NCBI GenBank assembly: GCA_963809795.1
Contig: CAWELN010000027.1
Location: 1 to 64,000, forward strand
DNA length: 64,000 nucleotides
Reading direction: 5' to 3'
Origin: DASUAS01 sp963809795
GTDB lineage: Bacteria > Actinomycetota > Acidimicrobiia > IMCC26256 > DASPTH01
Under the pieces are notes generated by a model. That model did not search any database. It was not told where the DNA came from and saw only the letters and a program-made list of their open reading frames with translations. This document shows, one piece after another, positions 1 through 9,245 of the stretch (position 1 is the first letter of the stretch; every line of letters begins with the position of its first letter). The translations under genes and the position numbers were made by a program.

Positions 1-152
1 GGCACCCCCGCAGCCTCTTCCGTCTCTACCCACTCATCGAACACGTCGAGATAGCGCTGTTCGAGGTACTCCCGGTACCCGCTACGCGGCACCTTCACGT
101 GACCGTCGACAGAAATGATCGCCACTTGATTCATCGAATCTTCCGTGGTCAT
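1..152 (-). CDS. Amidohydrolase (amidohydrolase_2-like) N-terminus, cut by window edge
   Basis: The minus strand reads from an ATG at 152 out of the window, giving 50 codons without a stop. The start MNQVAIISVDGHVKVP, a short hydrophobic strand followed by a D-G-H triad, is the usual beginning of TIM-barrel metal-dependent hydrolases of the amidohydrolase_2 type. In these the Asp-x-His pair near the N-terminus binds the metal. Only the N-terminus is visible, so substrate and catalytic completeness cannot be judged. A second member of the family lies at 26517-27707. Confidence 0.6.
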   Translation of the reverse strand, partial: MTTEDSMNQVAIISVDGHVKVPRSGYREYLEQRYLDVFDEWVETEEAAGV

Positions 153-219
153 GTGCGTCCTCCGTGTCGTCGTGGCGGGCGAGCGCACCCTTCATCCCTC
201 GGGATGCTCCTGCGACGAG

Positions 220-288
220 TCACGTTGAACCCGCCAGATCCGTGAACAAGAACGTCACCGTCCCCGACGGCAACTCGCTCGCCCCGAC
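220..288 (-). pseudogene. Remnant of a class III adenylate/guanylate cyclase N-terminus
   Basis: The minus-strand frame ends in LPSGTVTFLFTDLAGST and then a stop. This is the signature opening of actinobacterial class III nucleotidyl cyclase catalytic domains (GTVTFLFTDIEGST), including the first metal-binding Asp. Nothing of the rest of the roughly 180-residue domain follows in any frame before the next gene at 152. I read it as a decayed cyclase, or one deleted down to its first strand. It is short, so chance or a domain reused as a leader cannot be excluded. Confidence 0.4.
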
Positions 289-549
289 CCCGGCACGACC
301 GAACCCGGCACGTAAGTAAACCAGGCAAACCGGACCACCGTCACCTGCCGACGAGGCGCCCACCACAACATCGTCGCCGCCCCTACGGACAGCACCGATC
401 TGGCGATCTGTCGCCTCCGACGACAAGGAGATCCTGGCCGTCCGCCGTGCCCGATCTGATGCCGATCGGCGCTCGCGTTCTTACGCCCCGATCGGGCAGT
501 ATCCGCTGGGTCTGCGCGTACGAGCCGTCCCGCTGGGCAGCCCTGAGGA

Positions 550-984
550 CTACTGGAGCCCCTTGATGTGATAGCGCAGGTCGCCGACGAGGTCGGTGTG
601 GATCGTGCGTTCCACGATGTGCCAGCCGTCGTCGTCGCGCTCTAGCCGATCGTGGAATCGGCCCACGAGGATGGGTTGGAGCGGCAGCTGGGGGCGAGCC
701 TGAAGTGCTGTGTAGTACGAGCGAGCTGTCGCCGAGTGACGCTCCTCGTCGACCTCGACGATGAGGTTGGTGACCACATGCTTGGTCGACGGGATGCCGT
801 CGTAGAGCTGGACACCAGTCTCGATGAACTCCCTGAAGGACTGCGCTCCGCTCAGCGCGTCGTCGCTGTCGTGGATACGCACCGTCGCCCGAGCGAAGAT
901 GTTGGAGAGCCCGTCGAGGTCGCCGACGTCGAGCAGCTCGACGTACGACAAGACGATGTTCTTGATTGTCTGCACGTCGTCCAT
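550..984 (-). CDS. SnoaL-like / NTF2-fold protein
   Basis: A 144-residue protein beginning MDDVQTIKNIVLSYVELLD, with a helical N-terminus, an acidic stretch and then a sheet region holding VTNLIVEVDEE and WHIVERTIHTDL. Size and pattern fit the SnoaL_4/NTF2 cone fold used by polyketide cyclases, dehydratases and ring-hydroxylating dioxygenase beta subunits. No catalytic residues can be assigned from sequence alone. It stands alone between the cyclase remnant and the protease gene. Two further SnoaL-type proteins occur in this window (35281-35694 and 62941-63393). Confidence 0.7.
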   Translation of the reverse strand: MDDVQTIKNIVLSYVELLDVGDLDGLSNIFARATVRIHDSDDALSGAQSFREFIETGVQLYDGIPSTKHVVTNLIVEVDEERHSATARSYYTALQARPQLPLQPILVGRFHDRLERDDDGWHIVERTIHTDLVGDLRYHIKGLQ

Positions 985-1273
985 CTGGGTTGGAGCCTAA
1001 CCACGGCGCCCGAAACCGCCTCGAGGGGCCCGGAATCGGCTGTGCCGCGCCGCTGACCAAGCAGAAAAAAACGGCCGATCGCAGAAGAGCCCCGGCCGAA
1101 GCCGGGCACGTATGAGCGCCAGAGCGCCTGGGCAATCTGGCGCGTCAAGCGGGCTGAGCGAGGACCGCGTCTGCAAGAACGCCCGATGTGCCGCTCTGGG
1201 CGGCCTGGCTTGGCGATCGCGTGAACATTCGGTGGGCTGATCTGTGCGTGGCCCACGACTGGAGTTGACCGGG

Positions 1274-3796
1274 TCAACTCCAGCCAGACCAGGCCGCACC
1301 GAACCGGCGATCTGCATCTCCACGTCCATCGTCACTTCTGGTCGGAGGGCGGTGGGAGGCTCGCGGCGAGAGCATCGACCTCGCCCTCGAGTTGGTCGCT
1401 GCTTCGGGACTGCGGCGACCAGCACTTCCGGAGCTAGTGCAGTGTGAGGGTGACTCCCAACGAACTCCGTCCCAGGTGGTGCCGGTCTTGGTGAGATTCG
1501 TGGTGATGTAGGTGACGCTTGGCTTGCTGATCGAGACGCTCACCTTCGATTTCGTGGTTGAGCAAGTACCGGTCGAGCCCGTGGTACACGTGCGGGTGGT
1601 GGTCGTCCCGCCGGTCACGGCGAAGGTGACCGTGACCCCGGAGACGGGATGGCCGTTCTGATCGGCGACGTTGACGTCTACCCAGGAGGTCCACTTCGAG
1701 AAGCCGATTTGTCCGTGGCCGTTGAGGCTGGTGATATGCGTCACGCCCGACGCCTGTGGGGTCGGCGTTGCCGATGTTTCGTTGGAGAGAGGTCCTTCGT
1801 TCACCGAGTTCACGGCGCTGACCTTGTAGTAGTAGGTCGTGCCGTTCGAGACTGCCGTGTCGTCGAACGAGGTGACGTTCCCGAGCGTGGTCAGGAGGGT
1901 CTCGCTCCCGGACGTCGCGCCTCGGTAGATCTTGTAGTTGGTGATCGCGGCGCCACCGTTGGACGGAGCGCTCCAGCTGAGATGCACGACACCACTGGCA
2001 CCGCTCGCGGTGAGACTGGGAGCTCCCGGCGCGGTCGGCGATGGGGGCGTTGCCGATGTTTCGTTGGAGAGAGGTCCTTCGTTCACCGAGTTCACGGCGC
2101 TGACCTTGTAGTAGTAGGTCGTGCCGTTCGAGACTGCCGTGTCGTCGAACGAGGTGACGTTCCCGAGCGTGGTCAGGAGGGTCTCGCTCCCGGACGTCGC
2201 GCCTCGGTAGATCTTGTAGTTGGTGATCGCGGCGCCACCGTTGGACGGAGCGCTCCAGCTGAGATGCACGACACCACTGGCACCGCTCGCGGTGAGACTG
2301 GGAGCTCCCGGCGCGGTCGGCGATGGGGGCGTTGCCGATGTTTCGTTGGAGAGAGGTCCTTCGTTCACCGAGTTCACGGCGCTGACCTTGTAGTAGTAGG
2401 TCGTGCCGTTCGAGACTGCCGTGTCGTCGAACGAGGTGACGTTCCCGAGCGTGGTCAGGAGGGTCTCGCTCCCGGACGTCGTGCCTCGGTAGATCTTGTA
2501 GTTGGTGATCGCGGCGCCACCGTTGGAGGGAGCGCTCCAGCTGAGATGCACGACACCACTGGCACCGCTCGCGGTGAGACTGGGAGCTCCCGGCGCGGTC
2601 GGCGGCGGAGGCGTTGTTCCGTTGTCGGCCCAGCTGCCGCGGCCGCTGCAGAGATCGAACCCGACGAGACACGGCGCACCGTTGTTCCCGGACGTGATGT
2701 CGCGGAAGGGGATGTTGGCGCCGTACACGTACCCGGCGTCGACGGTGACGCCCTGTACCGCTGAACGCGCCGCGAACATCGGTGACGAGACGCTCGTGCC
2801 ACCGACCTTGTACCAGCCGGTCTGACCCGAGTACGGGGTGCTGTCGTATACGGAGACGCCCGATGCCGGGTCGGCGTCGAGCGCAACGTCGGGGGTCGAC
2901 CGTGCACCCCCGCAGTTGACCTGGCCGTACTGTCCGAAGCTCGCCTGCGGACTCGTGGCGGTCTCGTACGCGCTGCAACCGCCGCCGCCGCTGGACCATC
3001 CCGTTTCACCGGTGAAGTTGTTGTTCGCGTCGAAGTTCAACGTCGTTCCACCCACCGAGATCACGTTGGGAGAAGAACTCGGGTAGGCGGCGGGCAAGCC
3101 GCTGTCACCACTCGACGCGAACACGCTGACACCCGGTGCGGAGAAGTACGAATCAAAGAGCACGTCGAGAAAGGACTCTGGGCCACCCCAACTGTTCGAC
3201 ACGTACTGCGCGTGACCGGTCGCGTACTGCTCGGCGGTCAACAGATCGCTGAAGCTGGCCGAGTTCGCTTCGACCAGCAGAATCTTGGCGCCCGGCGCGA
3301 TGGCGTGCGCCCATTGGATGTCGAGGCTGATCTCCAGCGCCCACCCCGGGTCAACACTGGGATACGACGTACCACCGGTCTGGTCGACCTTGGTGAAGCA
3401 ACCATTCCCAGTGGTGCAGGCGGGAAGCCCGTACTGGCTGCTGAAGCCGCCCAAGTCGCTCTCCGCGGTCGGGTCATCATTGGCGTCGACGATCGCGATC
3501 GTCTTGCCGGCACCGGCCGTCGGACTCGTCGGGAACCCGTAGACCGACTGCACCGTCGCCGGCGCCAACCCCGTCGGCGCGGTCGTGGCCTCAGTCCCGA
3601 CTCGCCCGCCACGATCGGCCACGTCCGAGAAGCACCGCGCGTGCCCCGCCAGAGGGCTGCCACACACCAGATGATGAGACCGGCCGAAAGCGGCCTGCGG
3701 TGGCGGACCGCCGGCCTGGGCCGATGCTTCCGGAACCACCAGACTCCCCAAGGCGAGCGTGATCCCGATTACCAACAGCACACGACCCCGGAGCAT
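1274..3796 (-). CDS. Secreted sedolisin-type (S53) serine-carboxyl protease with three FnIII repeats
   Basis: The N-terminus (about 27 residues, MLRGRVLLVIG...ASAQA) is a signal peptide. The catalytic domain (about 80-390) shows the sedolisin set: the Glu/Asp pair in WALEISLDIQWAH, the oxyanion Asp in SSGDSG, and the nucleophile Ser in GGTSVSSPM. Three fibronectin type III domains follow as near-identical 94-residue copies, then a Big_1/invasin-like Ig domain. It probably digests extracellular protein and binds a surface or polymer. The last 50-odd residues are Arg/Ser-rich and unlike the rest. Another frame near 1460 gives a more natural end (SLGVTLTLH, stop at 1434), so a frameshift close to the C-terminus is likely. 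The start is the ATG directly before the signal peptide. Confidence 0.85.
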   Translation of the reverse strand: MLRGRVLLVIGITLALGSLVVPEASAQAGGPPPQAAFGRSHHLVCGSPLAGHARCFSDVADRGGRVGTEATTAPTGLAPATVQSVYGFPTSPTAGAGKTIAIVDANDDPTAESDLGGFSSQYGLPACTTGNGCFTKVDQTGGTSYPSVDPGWALEISLDIQWAHAIAPGAKILLVEANSASFSDLLTAEQYATGHAQYVSNSWGGPESFLDVLFDSYFSAPGVSVFASSGDSGLPAAYPSSSPNVISVGGTTLNFDANNNFTGETGWSSGGGGCSAYETATSPQASFGQYGQVNCGGARSTPDVALDADPASGVSVYDSTPYSGQTGWYKVGGTSVSSPMFAARSAVQGVTVDAGYVYGANIPFRDITSGNNGAPCLVGFDLCSGRGSWADNGTTPPPPTAPGAPSLTASGASGVVHLSWSAPSNGGAAITNYKIYRGTTSGSETLLTTLGNVTSFDDTAVSNGTTYYYKVSAVNSVNEGPLSNETSATPPSPTAPGAPSLTASGASGVVHLSWSAPSNGGAAITNYKIYRGATSGSETLLTTLGNVTSFDDTAVSNGTTYYYKVSAVNSVNEGPLSNETSATPPSPTAPGAPSLTASGASGVVHLSWSAPSNGGAAITNYKIYRGATSGSETLLTTLGNVTSFDDTAVSNGTTYYYKVSAVNSVNEGPLSNETSATPTPQASGVTHITSLNGHGQIGFSKWTSWVDVNVADQNGHPVSGVTVTFAVTGGTTTTRTCTTGSTGTCSTTKSKVSVSISKPSVTYITTNLTKTGTTWDGVRWESPSHCTSSGSAGRRSPEAATNSRARSMLSPRASHRPPTRSDDGRGDADRRFGAAWSGWS
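1767..2612 (-). repeat. Three tandem 282-bp repeats encoding FnIII domains
   Basis: Units start at 1767, 2049 and 2331 with an exact period of 282 bp (94 codons). The copies differ by only a few bases, for example T for C and G for C in the third copy. This implies recent duplication or ongoing homogenisation. Copy number could be wrong if the assembly collapsed or expanded the array. Confidence 0.95.
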
Positions 3797-3879
3797 CCGA
3801 AACCACCCGTGTCTGATGCCCCAAGCCAGCCAGACTCGTGTCGTGGACCATACGCCGCGCGCTGAGAGTAGTCAAGGTC

Positions 3880-4366
3880 CCACGCTACGTGGCTAAATCC
3901 GCCTCATCCGGCTAGCTCGCTGCGCGCCATTCGCTTTTCGGGCTGCATCGCCAAAGGTCTCACGCCCTTCGGGGCGTATACACAACGACACCGCCAGCCG
4001 CTCGATCGCAGGCGCCAGAACCGGCAGCGATCGGTGCCCGCACGCGTATCTGATGCGCTCCCCATGACCGCGATTCATTGAACGTTCTGGCTTCGCGTTC
4101 AGTGCGCGGATCGTGTGCGCGCAGCCGATCCGCGGCCGAGGTGGACCCGGATTGCGTGTCGGCAACCCGTCGATCACATACGGCCGCTTCAGCGACTCGA
4201 CGAAGACGACCTGCCGTGTGTTCCGCGCGCGCCTGGTCGTCGCGAGGTCGTGAGCCAGGACGTCGGCGAACGATCCGACACGCTCCGGAACTAGCCGACA
4301 AGGGGCGACACGGCGAAAAAAGTGGCACGGTGTGGCACGTGTGTGGCACGCCGGCGTCCGCACGAC
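3880..4366. other. Gene-poor 3' flank of the tRNA cluster
   Basis: No open frame here has a recognisable domain. The open frames are Arg/Ser/Ala-rich and overlap on both strands. Around 4322-4350 the heptamer GTGGCAC occurs three times. This is the 3' side of the tRNA-Phe gene, a common integration site, but I see no integrase and no second copy of the tRNA 3' end in the window. Confidence 0.4.
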
Positions 4367-4367
4367 G

Positions 4368-4403
4368 AAGCCCTGGCCCAGCGCAACGCTGTGACCAGGG
4401 CTT
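4368..4403 (-). terminator. Stem-loop downstream of the tRNA cluster
   Basis: AAGCCCTGG at 4368-4376 pairs with CCAGGGCTT at 4395-4403, with an inner AGCG/CGCT stem. It lies 4 nt beyond the encoded CCA of tRNA-Phe in the direction of transcription. No T-run follows. A terminator or processing hairpin for the tRNA transcript is the simplest reading. Confidence 0.55.
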
Positions 4404-4406
4404 TCG

Positions 4407-4482
4407 TGGTGGCCGGGACCGGCGTCGATCCGGTGACCCCGCGCTTTTCAGGCGCGTGCTCTGCCGACTGAGCTACCCGGCC
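4407..4482 (-). tRNA. tRNA-Phe (GAA), CCA encoded
   Basis: The reverse complement folds as a cloverleaf. The acceptor GGCCGGG pairs with CCCGGCC, discriminator A and an encoded CCA follow, the D-arm has GTAGCTCAGTCGGCAGAGC, and the anticodon stem CGCGC/GCGCG holds the loop CTGAAAA (anticodon GAA). The T-arm contains the usual GATCGACGCC region. It is the last of three tRNA genes transcribed together. Confidence 0.95.
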
Positions 4483-4516
4483 TCGCGAAGACCGCCGCCG
4501 CAGCGACGGTCTTCCG

Positions 4517-4591
4517 CGGTCCTGACGGGATTTGAACCCGCGGCCTCCGCCTTGACAGGGCGGCGTGCACTCCAAACTGCACCACAGGACC
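4517..4591 (-). tRNA. tRNA-Asp (GTC)
   Basis: The acceptor GGTCCTG pairs with CAGGACC. The discriminator is G, the identity base for tRNA-Asp. The anticodon arm CCGCC-CTGTCAA-GGCGG gives GTC and the T-loop is GGTTCAAATCC. CCA is not encoded. It lies 34 nt upstream of tRNA-Phe. Confidence 0.95.
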
Positions 4592-4632
4592 CGATGAGCC
4601 GGCGCCACGTGTGTCGCGTGCGGCGCCGACGG

Positions 4633-4705
4633 TGCCCCCAGGGGAGTTCGAATCCCCGTTACCGCCTTGAAAGGGCGGCGTCCTGGGCCACTAGACGATG
4701 GGGGC
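4633..4705 (-). tRNA. tRNA-Glu (TTC)
   Basis: The acceptor GCCCCCA pairs with TGGGGGC, with discriminator A. The anticodon arm CCGCC-CTTTCAA-GGCGG gives TTC and the T-loop is GATTCGAACTC. CCA is not encoded. It is the first gene of the Glu-Asp-Phe cluster and lies just beyond the 3' end of the sulfatase gene on the same strand. Confidence 0.95.
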
Positions 4706-4744
4706 TCGGCCTCACCTGAGGCAGCGCATCGTAGCAGCACGGCC

Positions 4745-6352
4745 TCAGGCCTCCCGACCCGATGCGTCGCCGAACGGACGGTTCTCCGCCAGACGACAGC
4801 CGCTCCCGGCGCAGCGGCGCAGCTGCGAGAGCCGGTGGGCCAGCGCCCGTTCCAACCCTGGTTCGGTGCCCGCCAGGTTCACGATCTCGTCGGGGTCGGT
4901 GCGCAGGTCGTACAGCTCGCGGTCGCCGTTGGCGTACTCCACGTAGAGCACCTGGCCGGTGCGGAGGGCGTCGTAGTCGGGGATCTCGGCGGCGCGGTTC
5001 AGGAGCATCGTGTCGCGGATCTCCCGGTGCCGGAGCCGGTGCGCGATCGCCTCGTCGGGGTCGGGCGGCTCGAGGGTCGAGTTCTTCGCCGGGGCGCGGG
5101 CCGGTTGGCTCACGCCCGCCTCGACCCGGTGCTCGATCAGGTACGCGGTGCGCCAGGGCGACGGGTGCGCCCCGCGCAGGAGCGGCACGAGCGACCGCCC
5201 GTCGGTGAACGACGGCGCCCGCGCGCCGGCCATCGCCTCGAACGTGGGTGCGAGGTCGGTGTTGCCGGCCAACTGGGTCACGTGCGCGCCCGACCGCACG
5301 CCCGGCCCGCGAACCAGCAGGGGGACGTGGATGTCGGGCTCGTACGCCGTCTGCTTCCCCGCCGGCATGCGGTGCTGGCCGAGGTGGAAGCCGTTGTCCG
5401 ACGCGAACACGATGTAGGTGTTGTCGAGCTGCTTGGTGGCCCGCAGCGTGCGCACGAGACGCGCCACGCCCCGGTCGACGGCTTGCAACGACCGGATGCG
5501 CATGCGGTAGAGGTTGTCGATCGCACTGGTCTCGGCCGTGGTGAACGGGGGCAGGTCGCGCACGAAGCGAGGCATGCGGCTCACGTCGGCCTGGTCGAAG
5601 CTGGGCGTGCGCGGTGCCTGCGCGAGCGGGAACTTGGCGACGTCCGCGGGCGCCGGCGTCGCGGGCTGGTGCGGCGCGTACACCGGCAGGTAGGCGAAGA
5701 ACGGCTGGTGGTCGTGCGCCGCGCCGCGGATGAACCGGTCGGTGAGGCGGGTGTACACGTTGGTGCCGTAGTCGCGGGGCCGGTGCCGGTGCACGCGGTA
5801 GGTCTGGTTCTGGTTCAGCACGTAGTGGTACTCGGAGTACGGGTTGCCGTAGACCGCGCTCGCCCAGTTGTCCCACCCCGGGGGCACGTAGTCGGGCGGG
5901 GCCCCGTTCGGGTAGCCGTTGAGGTACTTCCCGGTCAGCGAGGTCGTGTAGCCCACGCCGTGCAGTCGGGTCGCCACCGTGTCCTGCTCGATGCCGTTGG
6001 CGTACGCCCGCTCGAACCCCCCGTTGTCACCGCCGTTCGACCACACGCCGGTGTTGTGCGCGTACTGCCCCCGTAGGGTCGTGGTCCGCGATGGGCAGCA
6101 CAGCGAATTGCTCACGAAGTAGTCGTCGAAGGTCGTGCCGTGGGCGCCGAGGAGCGCCCGGGTGCGCGGCAGGTAGCGCATCTCGGCCATGTCGAGGTCG
6201 TCGGCCAGCACGAACAGGATGTTGGGCCGCTTCCGGCTCGCGCCCGCCGCGACCGCGCCGGCCGCCGGCGCCAGGCCGGGCCCGGCGACCGCGAGCGTGG
6301 TCGCCACCAGGAGGAGCACGGTGCACAGCGCGTATGGACGACTGCTGGGCAC
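4745..6352 (-). CDS. Secreted sulfatase (N-acetylglucosamine-6-sulfatase-like)
   Basis: A 535-residue protein with an N-terminal signal peptide (about residues 1-40). PNILFVLADDLDMAE carries the metal-binding Asp pair. CCPSRTTTLRGQYAHNTGVW contains the C-x-P-S-R sulfatase signature, in which Cys is converted to formylglycine. Further conserved points are TGKYLNGYP and a metal-site segment with FASDNGFHLGQHR. Family knowledge says such enzymes remove sulfate esters from sugars outside the cell. It starts at a GTG and is divergent from the lipid operon at 6534. No sulfatase-maturating enzyme is visible in the window. Confidence 0.88.
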   Translation of the reverse strand: MPSSRPYALCTVLLLVATTLAVAGPGLAPAAGAVAAGASRKRPNILFVLADDLDMAEMRYLPRTRALLGAHGTTFDDYFVSNSLCCPSRTTTLRGQYAHNTGVWSNGGDNGGFERAYANGIEQDTVATRLHGVGYTTSLTGKYLNGYPNGAPPDYVPPGWDNWASAVYGNPYSEYHYVLNQNQTYRVHRHRPRDYGTNVYTRLTDRFIRGAAHDHQPFFAYLPVYAPHQPATPAPADVAKFPLAQAPRTPSFDQADVSRMPRFVRDLPPFTTAETSAIDNLYRMRIRSLQAVDRGVARLVRTLRATKQLDNTYIVFASDNGFHLGQHRMPAGKQTAYEPDIHVPLLVRGPGVRSGAHVTQLAGNTDLAPTFEAMAGARAPSFTDGRSLVPLLRGAHPSPWRTAYLIEHRVEAGVSQPARAPAKNSTLEPPDPDEAIAHRLRHREIRDTMLLNRAAEIPDYDALRTGQVLYVEYANGDRELYDLRTDPDEIVNLAGTEPGLERALAHRLSQLRRCAGSGCRLAENRPFGDASGREA

Positions 6353-6533
6353 CGGGGCGTTCTACCGCTTCCCGGATGAGAGCCAGATGATCGCCAGATG
6401 AAAAACCGCCGCGGTCGACGCCTCATCCGGCCCCGGGCCGGCGACGAACACCTTCCCGACGACCGCCGGTCGGGCGGGCGACGTGCCGCGGGTGGTCCAA
6501 CGGGAGCAGGTGGCTCGGTCGAGGCATCACGAC

Positions 6534-7235
6534 ATGGACAGTGAGGGAGCCGCCGAGCCGTTCGTCGACCTCCCGACGCGGACCGAGTCCCCGCGCGCCG
6601 CGGTCCTGGTCCTGCACGGCGGGAAGGCGGAGAGCCGGGGCCCGGTCGAGCCCCGGCAGTTCACCGTCCGCCGCATGCAGCCGTTCGTGCGCTCCATCTC
6701 GTCGCTCGGCGGCGACCTCGCCGTCGGCCAGATCCGCTACCGGTACCGCGGCTGGAACGAGGCCGCCGCCGATCCGGTGGCCGACGTCGAGTTCGCGCTG
6801 GCGGCGATCGGTGAGCGCTACGGTCCGGTGCCGGTCGTGCTGGTCGGGCACTCCATGGGCGGCCGTGCCGCGCTGCAGGCCGCCGGGCACTCCCGCGTCC
6901 GCGGTGTCGTCGCGCTCGCGCCCTGGCTGCCCGACACCGACCCGGTGGAGCAGTTGGCGGGTCGTGATCTCGTCGTGCTCCACGGGACGCGCGACCTCAC
7001 CACGAGCCCGCGGGCGTCGACCCGCTTCGTCGCCCGGGCGGCGCCGGTCGCACGGCGCACCGCGTTCGTGCTGGTGCCGTGGAGCGGCCACGGGATGCTG
7101 CTGCGGGCGGGTCTCTGGCACCACCTCACCGCCGAGTTCGTGAGCGCGATCGTCGACGACGCGCCGTTCACCGACGCGCTCGCGGATGCCCGCGCCGCCC
7201 GGTGCATCGACCGCACGCCGGCGGGGACCGCGTGA
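6534..7235 (+). CDS. Alpha/beta-hydrolase
   Basis: About 233 residues from an ATG at 6534, preceded by a GAGG 10 nt upstream. A longer frame from 6483 is less likely. The fold is marked by VLVLHGGKAES (oxyanion loop), the nucleophile elbow VLVGHSMGGRA, the acid region VVLHGTRDLTTSP and the catalytic His in PWSGHGML. The substrate is unknown. The next gene starts on the GTGA formed by its stop codon, so it is the first gene of the six-gene lipid operon and probably acts on an acyl substrate; this role is inferred. Confidence 0.8.
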   Translation: MDSEGAAEPFVDLPTRTESPRAAVLVLHGGKAESRGPVEPRQFTVRRMQPFVRSISSLGGDLAVGQIRYRYRGWNEAAADPVADVEFALAAIGERYGPVPVVLVGHSMGGRAALQAAGHSRVRGVVALAPWLPDTDPVEQLAGRDLVVLHGTRDLTTSPRASTRFVARAAPVARRTAFVLVPWSGHGMLLRAGLWHHLTAEFVSAIVDDAPFTDALADARAARCIDRTPAGTA

Positions 7236-8522
7236 GCGACCGGGTGCATGGCCGCGGGGAGTCGCGGCGGCGGGTCGCGGTCGTCGGCGCGGGCGTCGCC
7301 GGTCTGACCGCCGCGTACCTCTTGCAGCGCGCGTACGACGTCACGCTGTACGAGGCGGAGCCGCGCCTCGGTGGCCACGCGCACACCCACGACGTCGTGA
7401 CGCCCGACGGTCGGCTCCTGCCGATCGACAGCGGGTTCATCGTGCACAACCTCAGCACGTACCCGAACCTGTTGCGCCTCTTCGGTGAGCTCGGGATCGA
7501 GACCCAGCCGACCGACATGAGCATGTCGGTCCGCTGCGACGGCTGCGGGCTCGAGTACGCAGGCGCCAAGGGCTTCGGCGGCGTGTTCGCCCAGCCGGCG
7601 AGCGCGGTGAACCCGCGCTACCTGCGCATGCTGGTCGAGATCACGCGCTTCCATCGACGCGCCCGGCGCCTCCTCGCCGGTGACGCCGACCCGCGCCTCA
7701 CCCTCGGCGCCTTCCTCGACGCCGGGCGCTCCAGCGAGTACTTCGTGCACCACTTCGTCGTACCGCTCGTGTCGTGCGTGTGGTCGTGCCCGCCCCGGAC
7801 CGCGCTGCAGTATCCCGCTCACTCCCTGTTCAAGTTTCTCGAGCACCACGGCGCGCTCCGGGTGCACGGCTCCCCGAGCTGGCGCACGGTGGTCGGCGGT
7901 TCGCGCAGCTACGTGGAGCGGGCGGCGAAGGAGCTCACCGCCACGGAGCTGTCCACGCCGGTGCGGGCCGTGCGCCGGGTCGCGGCCGGGATCGAGATCC
8001 GCGACGATGCCGACGACGCGCGGACCTTCGACGCGGCCGTCGTCGCCACCCACGCGGACGACGCCCTCGCCCTCCTGGCCGATCCCACGCTCGCGCGAGC
8101 GCGCCGTGCTCGGCGCGTTCGGCTCGTCGACCAACGAGACGATCCTGCACACCGACGCCGCGGTGCTGCCCACCCGACCCCGCGCCCGGGCCTCGTGGAA
8201 CTACCTCCTCGACCGGTGCGGGTCGGACGCGACGGAGGTGCACGTCAGCTACGACATGAACCGTCTGCACCGTCTCGACGAGCCGGTCGACTACCTCGTC
8301 ACGCTGAACCCCGGTGGGCGTGTGCACGACGACGCGGTCCTGGCCCGGATGCGGTACTCGCACCCCGTGTACACCGCGGACTCGGTCGCCGCCCAGGCCT
8401 CGCTCCCGCGGCTGAACGACGGCCGCATCGCGTTCGCCGGGGCGTACCACGGGTGGGGCTTCCACGAAGACGGGTGCCTCTCGGGGGTGCGCGCGGCCGC
8501 GTCGCTGGGGGTCGAGTGGTGA
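7232..8522 (+). CDS. COG2907-type FAD/NAD-binding oxidoreductase (frameshifted)
   Basis: The GTG start overlaps the upstream stop. A Rossmann dinucleotide site (VAVVGAGVAGLTAAYLLQ, then EAEPRLGGHAHT) opens the protein. The body matches the amine-oxidase-like family of COG2907, with DSGFIVHNLSTYPNLLRLF, PRTALQYPAHSLFKFLEHHG and a C-terminal FAD motif AFAGAYHGWGFHEDG. The frame changes at about 8090-8104 in a TCGCGCGAGCGC run. Both halves are well conserved and removing one base restores about 429 residues. In M. tuberculosis the equivalent Rv0449c precedes a DUF1365 gene and ufaA1, as here. It may desaturate or oxidise an acyl chain; this is inference. Confidence 0.82.
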
Positions 8523-9245
8523 CGGCGGTGCGCTACCGCACCCGGATCACCCACGGCCGCACCGAGCGCGTGAGCCACGGTTTCGCGTACCGGCATCCGA
8601 TGTGGCTGGTCGACCTCGATGCAGTGCCGGTCCTTCGTCGCGGGCTCCGGGTCCTCGGTTCGTTCGACGCGGTCGACCACCTCGGGGATCCGGCCTCGAG
8701 CCTTCGCGCGAACGTCGACACGTTCCTCGGGCTCCACGGCGTCGACGTCGCCGGCGGGCGAGTGCTGATGCTCGCCAACGCCCGGTCGTTCGGGTACGCC
8801 TTCAACCCGCTGTCGGTGTTCTGGTGCTACGACCGCCACGGCGAGCTCGTCGCGGTGGTCGCCGAGGTGCACAACACCTACGGCGAGCGGCACTGCTACC
8901 TCGTGCGTCCCGATGCGCGACGGTCGGGCCGAAGCCGACAAGGCGTTCTACGTGTCGCCGTTCTTCGCGGTCGACGGGCGCTACGAGATGACGTTCACCG
9001 ACCCGCGCGCGATCGACGAGCTGCGCGTCGACATCACGTTGTGGCGCGGGACACGAGCTGTCTTCCGGGCCACCGTGGCGGGGATCCAGGACCGAAGGAC
9101 GCCGTCGTTCCTCGCCGGGTCGTTGCGTCACCCCCTGGCCGGCCAACGGGTGACCACGTTGATCCGGCTGCAGGGCATCCGGTTGTGGTTGCGCCGACTG
9201 CCCGTGGTTCCCCGTCCGCCGGCCCCGGTGCAGGAGGGAGTGTGA
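8519..9245 (+). CDS. DUF1365 family protein (frameshifted)
   Basis: The GTG start overlaps the stop of the COG2907 gene. DUF1365 landmarks are HGFAYRHPMWLVDLD, FGYAFNPLSVFWCYD, AEVHNTYGERHCYLV and, in the shifted frame, KAFYVSPFFAVDGRYEM. The frame moves by one base at about 8911-8921, within a GATGCGCGAC context. Repaired length is about 241 residues. The family has no proven biochemical role but almost always sits between a COG2907 flavoprotein and a cyclopropane-fatty-acid synthase homologue, so it probably takes part in fatty-acyl modification. Confidence 0.82.

Noticed and set aside
1767..2612. CRISPR-like array
   Set aside because: The 282-bp units are contiguous coding repeats without spacers and encode FnIII domains.
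3880..4366. Integrated element next to tRNA-Phe
   Set aside because: No integrase, no repeated tRNA 3' end and no mobile genes were found in the window; only GTGGCAC repeats are present.
4291..4740. Open frames with phrases such as GRVAQSAEHAPEKRGVTGSTPVP and GFEPAASALTG
   Set aside because: These are translations of the tRNA-Phe and tRNA-Asp genes, a well-known annotation artefact.
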